Assembly (NCBI GenBank): GCA_902776985.1
Contig: CACYSD010000005.1
Location: 1-64,000 of the forward strand
Direction of reading: 5' to 3'
Length of the DNA stretch: 64,000 bases
From: UBA3839 sp902776985
GTDB taxonomy: Bacteria > Bacteroidota > Bacteroidia > Bacteroidales > Bacteroidaceae
Positions 21,716 to 30,415 of the stretch are shown piece by piece; positions within the stretch are counted from its first letter, which is position 1, and the number at the start of each line of letters is the position of its first letter. Under the pieces are notes generated by a model. It ran no database searches and had not been told where the DNA came from. It saw nothing but the letters and a program-made list of their open reading frames with translations. Made by a program: the position numbers and the translations under genes.

Positions 21716-22723
21716 ATGGTAAACTACAAAGACTTAGGACTTGTGAACACAAGAGACATGTTCGCAAGAGCAGTGAAGGGCGGCTATGCCATCCCAGCAT
21801 TCAACTTCAACACAATGGAGCAGATGCAGGCAATCATCATGGCTGCAGTTGAAACAAAGTCTCCTGTTATCATGCAGGTTTCAAAGGGCGCGCGCAACTA
21901 TGCCAACGCCACTATCCTCCGCTACATGGCAGAAGGAGCTGTGGCTTATGCAAAGGAACTCGGTTGCGAACATCCTGAAATCGTGCTTCACCTCGACCAC
22001 GGTGACAGCTTCGAAATCTGCAAGGACTGTATCGACATGGGCTTCTCAAGCGTTATGTTCGACGGTAGCTCTCTCCCATACGAAGAGAACATCGCTGTGA
22101 CTAAGAAGGTTGTGGAATATGCTCACAAGTACGACGTTACAGTAGAAGCAGAACTTGGTGTGCTCGCAGGTGTTGAAGACGAGGTTGTAGCTGCTGAAAG
22201 CCACTACACAAAGCCTGAAGAAGTTATCGACTTCACTACTAAGAGCGGTTGCGACTCACTCGCTATCTCTATCGGTACAAGCCACGGAGCATACAAGTTC
22301 ACTCCAGAGCAGTGCACACGCGACCCGAAGACAGGACTTCTCGTGCCTCCACCACTCGCATTCGACGTTCTTGAGGAAATTGAGAAGAAGCTTCCTGGAT
22401 TCCCAATCGTACTCCACGGTTCTTCATCAGTACCACAGGACGAGGTTGCTACAATCAACAAGTATGGCGGTAAGTTGCCAGATGCAATCGGAATTCCAGA
22501 GGATCAGCTCCGTCTTGCTTCCAAGTCTGCTGTTTGCAAAATCAACATCGACAGCGACTCACGTCTTGCAATGACTGCTGCAATCCGCAAATACCTTGCT
22601 GAGAACCCTGCACACTTCGACCCGCGTCAGTACCTGAAGCCAGCACGTGAGAACATGAAGAAGATGTACATCCACAAGATTGTGAACGTTCTCGGTAGCG
22701 ACGGCAAGCTTGCTCAGTGCTAA
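21716..22723 (+). CDS. fba: Class II fructose-bisphosphate aldolase
   Basis: The 335-residue zinc-dependent aldolase has the motifs AFNFNTMEQMQAII (about 28-41), metal-binding HLDHGDS (about 92-98), EAELGVLAGVEDEV (about 142-155), SIGTSHGAYKF and LHGSSSVP. It cleaves fructose 1,6-bisphosphate in glycolysis. It is a single gene with its own promoter and terminator. Codon use (GCA, CTC, AAG) appears more strongly biased than in its neighbours, in keeping with high expression. Confidence 0.96.
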   Translation: MVNYKDLGLVNTRDMFARAVKGGYAIPAFNFNTMEQMQAIIMAAVETKSPVIMQVSKGARNYANATILRYMAEGAVAYAKELGCEHPEIVLHLDHGDSFEICKDCIDMGFSSVMFDGSSLPYEENIAVTKKVVEYAHKYDVTVEAELGVLAGVEDEVVAAESHYTKPEEVIDFTTKSGCDSLAISIGTSHGAYKFTPEQCTRDPKTGLLVPPPLAFDVLEEIEKKLPGFPIVLHGSSSVPQDEVATINKYGGKLPDAIGIPEDQLRLASKSAVCKINIDSDSRLAMTAAIRKYLAENPAHFDPRQYLKPARENMKKMYIHKIVNVLGSDGKLAQC

Positions 22724-22744
22724 GCATCAGCCATTTCAAACATA

Positions 22745-22779
22745 AAAATCCCTGGAGAGCATCTCTCCGGGGATTTTTT
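22745..22779 (+). terminator. Rho-independent terminator after fba
   Basis: AAAATCCCTGGAGAG, loop CAT, CTCTCCGGGGATTTT followed by a T tract: a 15-bp stem with one G-U pair and a strong U run. Confidence 0.92.
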
Positions 22780-22822
22780 GTATAATAATCATATATGATT
22801 ACTTATCTTTCGTGATAATATT

Positions 22823-22940
22823 ACCGCAGTGTAAAAATATTTTCACCGCAGTATAAAAATATTTTTACCACAGTATAAAACTAAAACCACTACGGTATGA
22901 GACAAACAAAACTTCGGTGAAAAAGAACTGATACTGCGGT
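22823..22940. repeat. 22-bp tandem repeat (four units) with a distal inverted copy
   Basis: ACCGCAGT-type units begin at 22823, 22845, 22867 and 22889, an exact 22-bp period (core ACCGCAGTATAAAAATAT); the fourth is degenerate. ATACTGCGGT at 22931-22940 is a perfect inverted copy of the core. The rest of 22780-23033 is AT-rich with no gene. This could be an array of protein-binding sites or a repeat element; no owner is recognised. Confidence 0.75.
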
Positions 22941-23033
22941 GATTTAGTATTCTTTCTTAATAATACTTTAATTTTCGTTAAGCATATCAATTTTTGTAGA
23001 AAAGTGATGTAGGGAACATTATATTTCAGATTT

Positions 23034-23065
23034 TTTGTTTGTTGTTGATTTTTGTTGTAATTTTG
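23034..23065 (+). promoter_or_regulatory. Promoter for the aminotransferase operon
   Basis: TTTG at 23034-23037, a 20-nt spacer, then TAATTTTG at 23058-23065. The leader is about 55 nt. Confidence 0.75.
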
Positions 23066-23126
23066 CATAAATTTTGGCAGTTTATGTGCTGCTTATTATT
23101 TTTTCGACTATTTTAGTTTTGTAATT

Positions 23127-24326
23127 ATGCCTAACATATCGGTTCGTGGCATGGAAATGCCAAGCTCGCCTATTCGTAAGCTGGCTCCTCTCGCTGAGGA
23201 TGCTAAGCGCAGAGGTGTGCATGTATATCACCTGAATATCGGTCAGCCGGATCTGCCTACTCCTCAGGTGGCTCTGGATGCTATCAAGAATATCGACCGC
23301 AAGATCCTGGAATACAGCCCAAGTCAGGGGTACAGGAGTTATCGCGAGAAGCTGGTGAATTACTATGCGAAATATGATATTCAGCTGACTGCAGACGATA
23401 TCATCATCACAAGCGGCGGTAGTGAGGCTGTGCTCTTTGCTTTCCTCTCATGCCTTAATCCGGGTGACGAGATTATCGTTCCTGAACCTGCATACGCCAA
23501 CTACATGGCGTTTGCCATCTCTGCCGGTGCCGTAATCAGAACTATTGCGACAACGATAGAGGAGGGTTTCTCTCTGCCTAAGGTGGAGAAATTTGAGGAA
23601 CTGATCAATGAGCGCACCCGTGCCATCCTGATCTGTAATCCTAACAACCCGACGGGTTATCTTTACACTCGCCGCGAGATGAATCAGATTCGGGACTTGG
23701 TGAAGAAATATGATTTGTATCTCTTCTCCGACGAGGTGTACCGTGAATTCATCTATACCGGCAGTCCTTATATCTCGGCTTGTCACTTGGAGGATATTGA
23801 GCAGAACGTGGTGCTGATTGACTCTGTCTCGAAGCGCTACAGTGAGTGCGGAATCAGAATCGGTGCCTTGATTACCAAGAACGAACAGGTGCGCAAGGCG
23901 GTGATGAAGTTCTGTCAGGCTCGTCTGTCCCCGCCGTTGATTGGTCAGATTGCCGCAGAGGCTTCGCTTGATGTGCCGGAGGATTATACCCGTGATGTGT
24001 ATGACGAGTATGTGGAGCGCCGTAAGTGTCTGATTGACGGACTTAACAGAATTCCCGGCGTGTACTCTCCGATTCCAATGGGAGCGTTCTATACTGTTGC
24101 AAAGCTTCCTATTGACGACTGCGACAGATTCTGCGCATGGTGCCTCTCGGACTTCAACTACGAGGGCGAGACTGTTATGATGGCTCCTGCAAGTGGTTTC
24201 TATACTACTCCTGGTTCAGGAAAAAATGAGGTGAGAATCTCCTACACGCTGAACAAGGAGGACTTACAGCGTGCGTTGGTAGTTCTGCGTAAAGCATTGG
24301 AGGTTTATCCTGGTCGCTCAGAATGA
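23127..24326 (+). CDS. PLP-dependent aminotransferase (class I, aspartate aminotransferase-like)
   Basis: The 399-residue fold-type I enzyme has the motifs HLNIGQPDLPTP (about 35-46), YSPSQGYRSYREKL, SGGSEA (cofactor phosphate site), NPNNPTGYLY, SDEVYREF and the lysine loop SVSKRYSECGIRIG (about 233-246, K being the Schiff-base residue). It transfers amino groups between amino acids and 2-oxo acids. Exact substrates are not defined by these motifs. It overlaps the next gene by 4 nt. Confidence 0.9.
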   Translation: MPNISVRGMEMPSSPIRKLAPLAEDAKRRGVHVYHLNIGQPDLPTPQVALDAIKNIDRKILEYSPSQGYRSYREKLVNYYAKYDIQLTADDIIITSGGSEAVLFAFLSCLNPGDEIIVPEPAYANYMAFAISAGAVIRTIATTIEEGFSLPKVEKFEELINERTRAILICNPNNPTGYLYTRREMNQIRDLVKKYDLYLFSDEVYREFIYTGSPYISACHLEDIEQNVVLIDSVSKRYSECGIRIGALITKNEQVRKAVMKFCQARLSPPLIGQIAAEASLDVPEDYTRDVYDEYVERRKCLIDGLNRIPGVYSPIPMGAFYTVAKLPIDDCDRFCAWCLSDFNYEGETVMMAPASGFYTTPGSGKNEVRISYTLNKEDLQRALVVLRKALEVYPGRSE

Positions 24327-25579
24327 TTTTTGAACGATTCATAGCAGGTAGACTTTATAATAATAGGGGCGAAGGCGGTGGCTCTCGCCCTGCTCGTCTT
24401 ATAGCAGTATCGGCAGTAGCTGTGGGCGTGGTGGTAATGCTTCTGAGTGTTGCCATCGTGACCGGCTTTAAGCATGAGGTGAGTGCCAAGGTTATCGGCT
24501 TTGGCGGTTGTGCCCAGATACTGAGCATGACGATGGACAATGACCAGAGGGTATTGCCAGTGGTGATGGAGGATAGCCAGAAGGCGGACGTAAAGAGAGT
24601 GGAGCATGTGACTGGAGTAGGTGAGTATGTGTCGATGGCTGCTATGCTTAAGACCGACGAGGACTTTCTGGGTGTTCAGCTGAAGGGTGTGGGTGAAGAC
24701 TACGACATGAGCTTTTTCAGGAATTATATCGTTGACGGCAACATACCGGAGTTTACCGCAAAGAAGAACAGCGGACAGATTTTGCTCTCGCAGTTCATTG
24801 CCAACAAACTGAACCTTAAGGTTGGTGATAAGGTGTTCGCTTACTTCCTTACCCAGGCAAACGGCAAATCATATATGAGAGCCAGAAAATTGAAGGTGGC
24901 TGCCATCTACGAGACTCACCTTTCGGAATACGACCGTTCAATTTGCCTGACTGATATCCGTGTGCTTCGCAAGCTTACCGGCATGACTGAGAATGAATGC
25001 TCGGGCGTTGAGATTACCGTTGATGACTATGACAACACAGATGAAGTGGTAGGGAGGATGAAGCCGTTGATGAGAAAGTGGTCGAAGAGAAACGGCTTTA
25101 AAATGGATGTCTATGGGATTCGTGAGATTTCCCCGAGGGTATTTTCATGGCTGGATGTGCTGGACGTGAATGTGAACATGATATTCATCCTTATGATTGT
25201 TGTATCAGGTGTGACAATAGTTGCCGGATTGCTGATTCTGATGTTGGGTTCAATCCAGATGATTGGCATACTGAAGGCGTTGGGTGCTACGGATGACAGC
25301 ATAAGGAATATCTTCCAGCAATTCACTTTCCTGCTGGTTGTAAAGGGTACGGTGATTGGAAATGTCGTAGGACTTGGACTTTGTTTCTTGCAGAGAATAA
25401 CTTCGATGATTTCGCTTGATCCGTCGACTTACTACATTGACACGGTTCCTGTCAGCTTCCCTTGGTTCTACATAATATTAATTAATGTATTGGTGCTTGG
25501 TGCGTCGATGTTGATAATTTTCCTTTCCAGCCATCTGGTAAGTATCGACAAACCTGCAAAGACAATGAAGTTTGAATAA
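24323..25579 (+). CDS. FtsX-like ABC transporter permease (LolC/E type)
   Basis: At 418 residues it has an N-terminal membrane helix (LIAVSAVAVGVVVMLLSVAI), a large periplasmic domain, and three C-terminal helices around residues 270-405 with the FtsX/LolE pattern (LLILMLGSIQMIGILKALGA). Relatives move lipoproteins or act in MacB-type machines. The ATPase partner is not in this window. It is translationally coupled to the aminotransferase (ATGA) and overlaps the phosphatase start by one base. Confidence 0.85.
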   Translation: MIFERFIAGRLYNNRGEGGGSRPARLIAVSAVAVGVVVMLLSVAIVTGFKHEVSAKVIGFGGCAQILSMTMDNDQRVLPVVMEDSQKADVKRVEHVTGVGEYVSMAAMLKTDEDFLGVQLKGVGEDYDMSFFRNYIVDGNIPEFTAKKNSGQILLSQFIANKLNLKVGDKVFAYFLTQANGKSYMRARKLKVAAIYETHLSEYDRSICLTDIRVLRKLTGMTENECSGVEITVDDYDNTDEVVGRMKPLMRKWSKRNGFKMDVYGIREISPRVFSWLDVLDVNVNMIFILMIVVSGVTIVAGLLILMLGSIQMIGILKALGATDDSIRNIFQQFTFLLVVKGTVIGNVVGLGLCFLQRITSMISLDPSTYYIDTVPVSFPWFYIILINVLVLGASMLIIFLSSHLVSIDKPAKTMKFE

Positions 25580-26046
25580 TGAAATATAAGATATTGTTTG
25601 TATGCCTGGGTAATATCTGCAGATCGTCTGCGGCCGAGGAGATAATGAGGCAGAAGATTAGGAAATCGGGAGTTGAAGACTCCTTTTTTGTCGACTCAGC
25701 AGGATTGATCAGTTATCACCAGGGTGAGATGGCAGACCCGAGAATGAGAATGCATGCTAAGAGGCGTGGATATGACATCACCCACTTGTCAAGACCTGTA
25801 AAGCAGCAGGATTTCTATGACTTCGACTTGATTGTGGGTATGGATGCCAGCAATATAGACCGTTTGCATTGTTTGTGCCCTACGGTGGAGGATGAAAGCA
25901 AAATAGTGATGATGACTGACTATTGCATGGAGAAAGTGGCAGACCATGTTCCCGATCCCTATTATGGCGGAGCAAGTGGTTTCGAGAACGTGCTCGACAT
26001 TCTTGAGGACGCTTGCGAGGGGCTGATGATGAAACTTAAGAACTAA
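25579..26046 (+). CDS. Low-molecular-weight protein-tyrosine-phosphatase
   Basis: At 155 residues it carries the catalytic CX5R loop VCLGNICRSSAAEEI (C9 to R15) near the N-terminus and the general-acid DPYYGG motif (about residues 129-134). It dephosphorylates tyrosine residues, often on kinases controlling polysaccharide export. It is the third gene of the aminotransferase-permease operon. Confidence 0.92.
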   Translation: MKYKILFVCLGNICRSSAAEEIMRQKIRKSGVEDSFFVDSAGLISYHQGEMADPRMRMHAKRRGYDITHLSRPVKQQDFYDFDLIVGMDASNIDRLHCLCPTVEDESKIVMMTDYCMEKVADHVPDPYYGGASGFENVLDILEDACEGLMMKLKN

Positions 26047-26081
26047 TAATCCCAATCGGTTATTAAATAATTCAATAATTT

Positions 26082-28175
26082 ATGTTCAAAAAATGTGTTA
26101 AAATCAAGGCCGATGCAGTACGCTGGAGCAGATTCAGCAGAAAAAGCAATGCCGTGTTTCTTTCATTGAAACGCGAGATTGTGATTTCTACTCTTTCTGT
26201 TGCAACACTGGCGTTTGCTACTCCGCTTTCTTCCGTTGCCCAGACTTCCATGAAGAGTGCTGAGCTGATGGAAAACGAACGAGAGTTGGACGAAGTGGAA
26301 GTAACTGCAACTCGTGTTCCGATGACTCTCGGAACGTCGGCAAGGATTGTGAGCGTGATTTCACGCCAAGAGATTCAGAATTGCCCTGCGCAATCAGTAA
26401 ATGACCTGTTGAAGTACTCTGCCTCGGTGGATGTGAGGCAACGAGGACCGATGGGGGTTCAGACAGATATCAGTATCAACGGCGGCACTCATGACCAGAT
26501 AGTGATTCTTATTAACGGTATTTATTTTTCTTCGCCTCATACCGGGCATTTAGCCGCCGATTTTCCAATTAGTATTGACGATATAGAACGAATTGAGATT
26601 CTGGAAGGTGCTGCTTGCCGAGTTTACGGTACAAGCGCATTCTCTGGTGCTATCAATATCGTCACCACAAAACCTACGGACGGCGTGCCAGCTACAGCTG
26701 CTTCGCTGAAAGTGGAAGCAGGCAGCTATGACACTTACGGAGTAGGAGGTAGTTTCAAGACTAAGAATAAGACTTTTGCCCATCAGCTCAGTACGGAATG
26801 GCAGCGTTCCGACGGAGGAACGGAGAATAGCGACTTCAACAGTTTGCGTGCTTTCTATGCAGGAACTATGGACAACAACCTCGTAGGGATGAACTGGCAA
26901 CTGGGAATGAGCAGGAAAGACTATGGCGCAAACACTTTCTATTCAGGCAAATATCCTAACCAGTATGAGGAAGGACGCAGATACTGCGCCAGTGTGAGTG
27001 CCCGCTCAAAAACTCCCGTGCAGATTGATTCAAGGCTTTATTTCAACAGATCATTGGATCACTACCAGCTTATCAGGAATACCGCTACAGGAGAGAACTA
27101 CCACATGACCGATGTCTATGGATTGTCGCTCAACACCCATTTCGCCTGGACTTTGGGAACAACCTGCATTGGTGCAGATTTGAGAAATGAGGGAATTCTG
27201 TCGACGGCCCTTGGTAAACCACTTGATGAGAGCAAATACGTGGATATTCCAGGTCACGACGGACAGTACACACGAAGGGACAACAGAACCAATGTGTGTT
27301 ATTTCCTTGAGCATGACATAGTTCTGGATAAATGGACAATTGCTGCAGGATTGATGGCTAATATGAATACAGGTCTGGATTACCGCTACAGGCTCTATCC
27401 AGGCATTGATGTGAGCTACCGACCCACGGATGCCGTGAATCTCTACGCTTCATGGAATACAGCACAGCGGATGCCTACATTCACAGACCTGTACTACCGT
27501 TCACCGACCAATGATGGAAACAAAGGATTAAAACCTGAGGAAACGAGTGAATTCACTTTTGGATGCAGATTCAGGATGAAAGGTTTGGAAGCTGGTGTAA
27601 GATGCTATTTTCGTCACAACACTTCGATGATTGACTGGATAATGACTGCCGCTGACTCAGTTAACGGTTATACCACATACCACGCCACTAATTTCAAACT
27701 TGACAACTGGGGTGTGAATACGAATGTCAACGTCCTGTTCAGGGAATTCACAAAAACAGATTTCTTCCTGAAGAAATTGTCGGTATGCTACAATTATATT
27801 TACCAGAAACGGCATGACGATATAGATGTTTATGCATCGAGCTACTTGCTTGACTATCTGCGCCATAAACTAACGATAAGGTTAGATGCAGAGGTAATAA
27901 AGAACCTTGATGTGTCGTTGTCGTACCGATGGCAGGACAGAATGGGTGAATATATCTCCTATACTCCGTATGATAACGGCAACGGCGTAGTCTATACAAC
28001 ACATAAGGAAACGTATAAGCCTTATGGCTTGCTTGACATTAAGGTGCAATGGACTCGGAAGCGGTATGAACTCTATGTCGATGCCAACAATATAGGTGAC
28101 TGCCGATACTACGATATAGGAAATGTGCGTCAACCAGGTTTCTGGCTAATGACCGGTGCTAAGTATAAATTCTAA
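26082..28175 (+). CDS. TonB-dependent outer-membrane receptor (BtuB-like)
   Basis: At 697 residues it begins with a long export region (residues ~15-55, containing RWSRFSRKSNAVFLSLKREI) of a kind seen in BtuB-like receptors of this phylum. A plug domain follows (VEVTATRVPMTLGTSARIV; VNDLLKYSASVDVRQRGPMG; GGTHDQIVILINGI; RIEILEGAACRVYGTSAFSG), then a 22-strand-type barrel ending in an aromatic-rich strand (FWLMTGAKYKF). It imports a TonB-dependent substrate. Cobalamin is possible, but no B12 riboswitch or cobalamin genes are seen nearby. Confidence 0.85.
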   Translation: MFKKCVKIKADAVRWSRFSRKSNAVFLSLKREIVISTLSVATLAFATPLSSVAQTSMKSAELMENERELDEVEVTATRVPMTLGTSARIVSVISRQEIQNCPAQSVNDLLKYSASVDVRQRGPMGVQTDISINGGTHDQIVILINGIYFSSPHTGHLAADFPISIDDIERIEILEGAACRVYGTSAFSGAINIVTTKPTDGVPATAASLKVEAGSYDTYGVGGSFKTKNKTFAHQLSTEWQRSDGGTENSDFNSLRAFYAGTMDNNLVGMNWQLGMSRKDYGANTFYSGKYPNQYEEGRRYCASVSARSKTPVQIDSRLYFNRSLDHYQLIRNTATGENYHMTDVYGLSLNTHFAWTLGTTCIGADLRNEGILSTALGKPLDESKYVDIPGHDGQYTRRDNRTNVCYFLEHDIVLDKWTIAAGLMANMNTGLDYRYRLYPGIDVSYRPTDAVNLYASWNTAQRMPTFTDLYYRSPTNDGNKGLKPEETSEFTFGCRFRMKGLEAGVRCYFRHNTSMIDWIMTAADSVNGYTTYHATNFKLDNWGVNTNVNVLFREFTKTDFFLKKLSVCYNYIYQKRHDDIDVYASSYLLDYLRHKLTIRLDAEVIKNLDVSLSYRWQDRMGEYISYTPYDNGNGVVYTTHKETYKPYGLLDIKVQWTRKRYELYVDANNIGDCRYYDIGNVRQPGFWLMTGAKYKF

Positions 28176-28216
28176 AATATGACAAAAACTAATAACCGAT
28201 TTGTGAAAAATAATGG

Positions 28217-28255
28217 TCCATTCGTACGTAATAACCGTATGAATGGATTTTTTTT
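28217..28255 (+). terminator. Rho-independent terminator after the TonB receptor
   Basis: TCCATTCGTACG, loop TAATAAC, CGTATGAATGGA (12 bp, one G-U) followed by eight T residues. Confidence 0.9.
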
Positions 28256-28288
28256 ATATGAAAGACACATTATTATTTGCGAAATAGT

Positions 28289-28296
28289 TATATTTG
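28289..28296 (+). promoter_or_regulatory. -7 element for the amidase-MCE unit
   Basis: TATATTTG at 28289-28296, 37 nt before the ATG and downstream of the preceding terminator. The -33 box is not clear. Confidence 0.5.
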
Positions 28297-28332
28297 CACA
28301 ATTGTTGACAAATCTGAGATTTTCGCTTCTAT

Positions 28333-29115
28333 ATGAAAAGATTATTCTTTATTGTATTTCTTGCAGTTGTAATGTGTATCCCATGCGAAATAAATGCGCA
28401 GGAGACTAACTTCACTGTGGTTCTCGATGCCGGACATGGAGGCAAAGACCCTGGAACAGTTGGATCTTCACCCAAAAGCAGGGAAAAAGACGTGACCCTC
28501 GCAATTGCTCTGGAAATAGGCCGACTGCTGCAGGAGAACAATAAGGATATCAAGACTGTGTACACAAGACAGACCGACGTTTTCATAGAACTGGGTCGTC
28601 GTGCCGAAATTGCCAATAAGGCAAAGGCGAACCTCTTTGTCAGCATCCATGTTAATGCCATACCTAAGGATGCTCAGGCAACCCGGAAACCTGTTGGCGT
28701 GCAGTCATACACTCTGAGTCTAAAGACAGTTGCTACCAATCTCGCTGTGGAAAAGCGTGAGAACTCCGTAATTGCACTCGAGGGTGCTGCAGCGCAGAAA
28801 TATGAATACCACCCGACACCTGAGAGCGACATCATGTTCGAGCTTATGCAGGATCACGACATGAAACAGAGTGTGGTGTTTGCAAAGATGGCTCAGGATG
28901 AAATGATAGGTACCGGAGGCCGTAAGGACTTGGGTGTCCGTCAGGCAAACCTGGCTGTACTTCGTCTGACATATATGCCGAGTGTGTTATTGGAGGTAGG
29001 CTTCATGTCAACTCCTGAAGAAGAGACATTCCTTATGTCTGACGCAGGCCGGAAATTACTTGCAAAGTCGATTTACAATGCAATTGTGGAATATGCTAAA
29101 TCCCACAATGAATAA
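28333..29115 (+). CDS. N-acetylmuramoyl-L-alanine amidase (Amidase_3)
   Basis: At 260 residues, with a signal peptide (MKRLFFIVFLAVVMCIPC, cleavage near INAQ), it has the zinc-amidase motifs VLDAGHGGKDPG (about 33-44), TRQTDVFIELGRRAEIAN, FVSIHVNA (about 97-104) and VLLEVGFMST. It cuts the lactyl-amide bond between glycan and peptide in peptidoglycan, in the periplasm. It lies 17 nt upstream of the MCE gene. Confidence 0.93.
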   Translation: MKRLFFIVFLAVVMCIPCEINAQETNFTVVLDAGHGGKDPGTVGSSPKSREKDVTLAIALEIGRLLQENNKDIKTVYTRQTDVFIELGRRAEIANKAKANLFVSIHVNAIPKDAQATRKPVGVQSYTLSLKTVATNLAVEKRENSVIALEGAAAQKYEYHPTPESDIMFELMQDHDMKQSVVFAKMAQDEMIGTGGRKDLGVRQANLAVLRLTYMPSVLLEVGFMSTPEEETFLMSDAGRKLLAKSIYNAIVEYAKSHNE

Positions 29116-29132
29116 GAAATAAGATTAATATA

Positions 29133-30050
29133 ATGGAAAAGCAAAGAGCAAAGGAACTCAAAATAGGAATAGTGTCTATCCTTGCATTGACAATTATCTA
29201 CCTTGGAATATTGTGGATTAAGGATATCTCGTTCATGAAGTCCGATAATATGTATTATGCAGAGATGGAAGATGTGAACGGTTTGGCGATTGCATCGGAA
29301 GTGACAATCAACGGAGTGAAGGTGGGGAAGGTGATTTCTCTGGATTTCTCAATAGAAAAACAGAATGTGATTGTAGGTTTCGAACTTGACGAAAAATACA
29401 AATTGCCTTTAGGGTCATATGCAACTCTAACCAAGGAAATGCTTAGTTCACCAAAGATGAAACTCATGCTTGCTGAGACCAGCGGACGTTTTCTGAATGT
29501 TGGAGATACCATCAAAGGCTATCCTATGACAGACCTCATGGAGGCAGCCGGAGAGATGATTCCCAAAGTTGATGCCTTGTTGCCGAAACTCGACTCAATA
29601 CTCACTTCGCTTAATACCATCACCTCTGATCCTGCATTGCTGACTTCGCTTCACAACGTTGAGACAATTACTCGTCAGCTTAAAAGTACAACCGAAGGTT
29701 TTGATAATATGATGAATGGAAGTGTAGCTGATCTTCTTTCTGAATCAAAATCTGTGGTTAGAAATGTGAATAATGTGGTTAACAGCCTCGCAAGAACTAC
29801 AGGTGAAATCAAGGAAGGAGATGTAGCCAATCTGCTTGTCAAGGCAAACGAAGCTGTGGACAACCTTAAGTTCTTTACAGACAAACTCAACAACGATTCC
29901 TCTTCAATGGGACGACTTATGTCCGATGCAACTCTGTATAACCATCTCGATTCTACAGCATACTATGCATCACTTTTGCTTGATGATTTAAGACAAAATC
30001 CAAAGAAATATGTCCACTTTTCAGTGTTTGGAAGAAAAGATAAAAAGTAG
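29133..30050 (+). CDS. MCE-family (MlaD-like) protein
   Basis: At 305 residues it has an N-terminal membrane anchor (IGIVSILALTIIYLGILWI, about 12-30), then an MCE domain (VNGLAIASEVTINGVKVGKV, about 49-68; LSSPKMKLML; VGDTIKG), then a coiled/helical tail. MCE proteins bind lipids in transport between membranes. The usual permease and ATPase partners are not adjacent; the amidase-MCE pairing is the only local context. Confidence 0.88.
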   Translation: MEKQRAKELKIGIVSILALTIIYLGILWIKDISFMKSDNMYYAEMEDVNGLAIASEVTINGVKVGKVISLDFSIEKQNVIVGFELDEKYKLPLGSYATLTKEMLSSPKMKLMLAETSGRFLNVGDTIKGYPMTDLMEAAGEMIPKVDALLPKLDSILTSLNTITSDPALLTSLHNVETITRQLKSTTEGFDNMMNGSVADLLSESKSVVRNVNNVVNSLARTTGEIKEGDVANLLVKANEAVDNLKFFTDKLNNDSSSMGRLMSDATLYNHLDSTAYYASLLLDDLRQNPKKYVHFSVFGRKDKK

Positions 30051-30318
30051 TCTTATTTATAATCATTATAAATAACGATTGTTTACACAATTAATTGAAG
30101 TGACTATTATTTATTTTGCCAATAATTAGCAAATTACATGATTTTGTAGAAGTAATTTTTTAAGAAAGTTTTATGAAAAACCAATGTCGGTAAATTACTA
30201 AAAATCAGATTGTTTTTTTAGATTTGATTATTGCAATATGTTTTTTATCACAAATTTGCAAATTACTGAAAAGTAGGAGATTAATTTTTTTATTTTTCGG
30301 GTGTTGGAAAATCAATTT
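30051..30318. other. AT-rich gap upstream of dnaA, no gene seen
   Basis: Very AT-rich with no coding signal. One weak DnaA-box-like word (TGTTTACACA, about 30080-30089) is present, but no cluster, so it does not look like a replication origin. Nothing else is recognised. Confidence 0.5.
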
Positions 30319-30347
30319 TTTGCAAATGAATTTTTTTACTAATTTTG
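30319..30347 (+). promoter_or_regulatory. Promoter for dnaA
   Basis: TTTG at 30319-30322, a 17-nt spacer, then TAATTTTG at 30340-30347. The leader is about 60 nt. The spacer is slightly short. Confidence 0.6.
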
Positions 30348-30415
30348 CAATGCGAAAGAGACAACACCTGGTTTTGACACAACAAAACTGTAATTATACA
30401 TTATTAAATTAATAA

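Noticed and set aside
22823..22940. CRISPR array
   Set aside because: Units are directly adjacent with no unique spacers, are only 22 bp, and no cas genes are nearby.
26082..28175. Cobalamin-specific receptor
   Set aside because: The BtuB-like sequence is suggestive, but no cobalamin riboswitch or B12 genes lie nearby, so the substrate was left open.
28179..28409. 76-codon frame after the TonB receptor
   Set aside because: It covers a strong rho-independent terminator and the amidase promoter and start; composition is not protein-like.
30051..30415. Replication origin next to dnaA
   Set aside because: Only one weak DnaA-box-like word and no box cluster; A/T richness alone is not sufficient.
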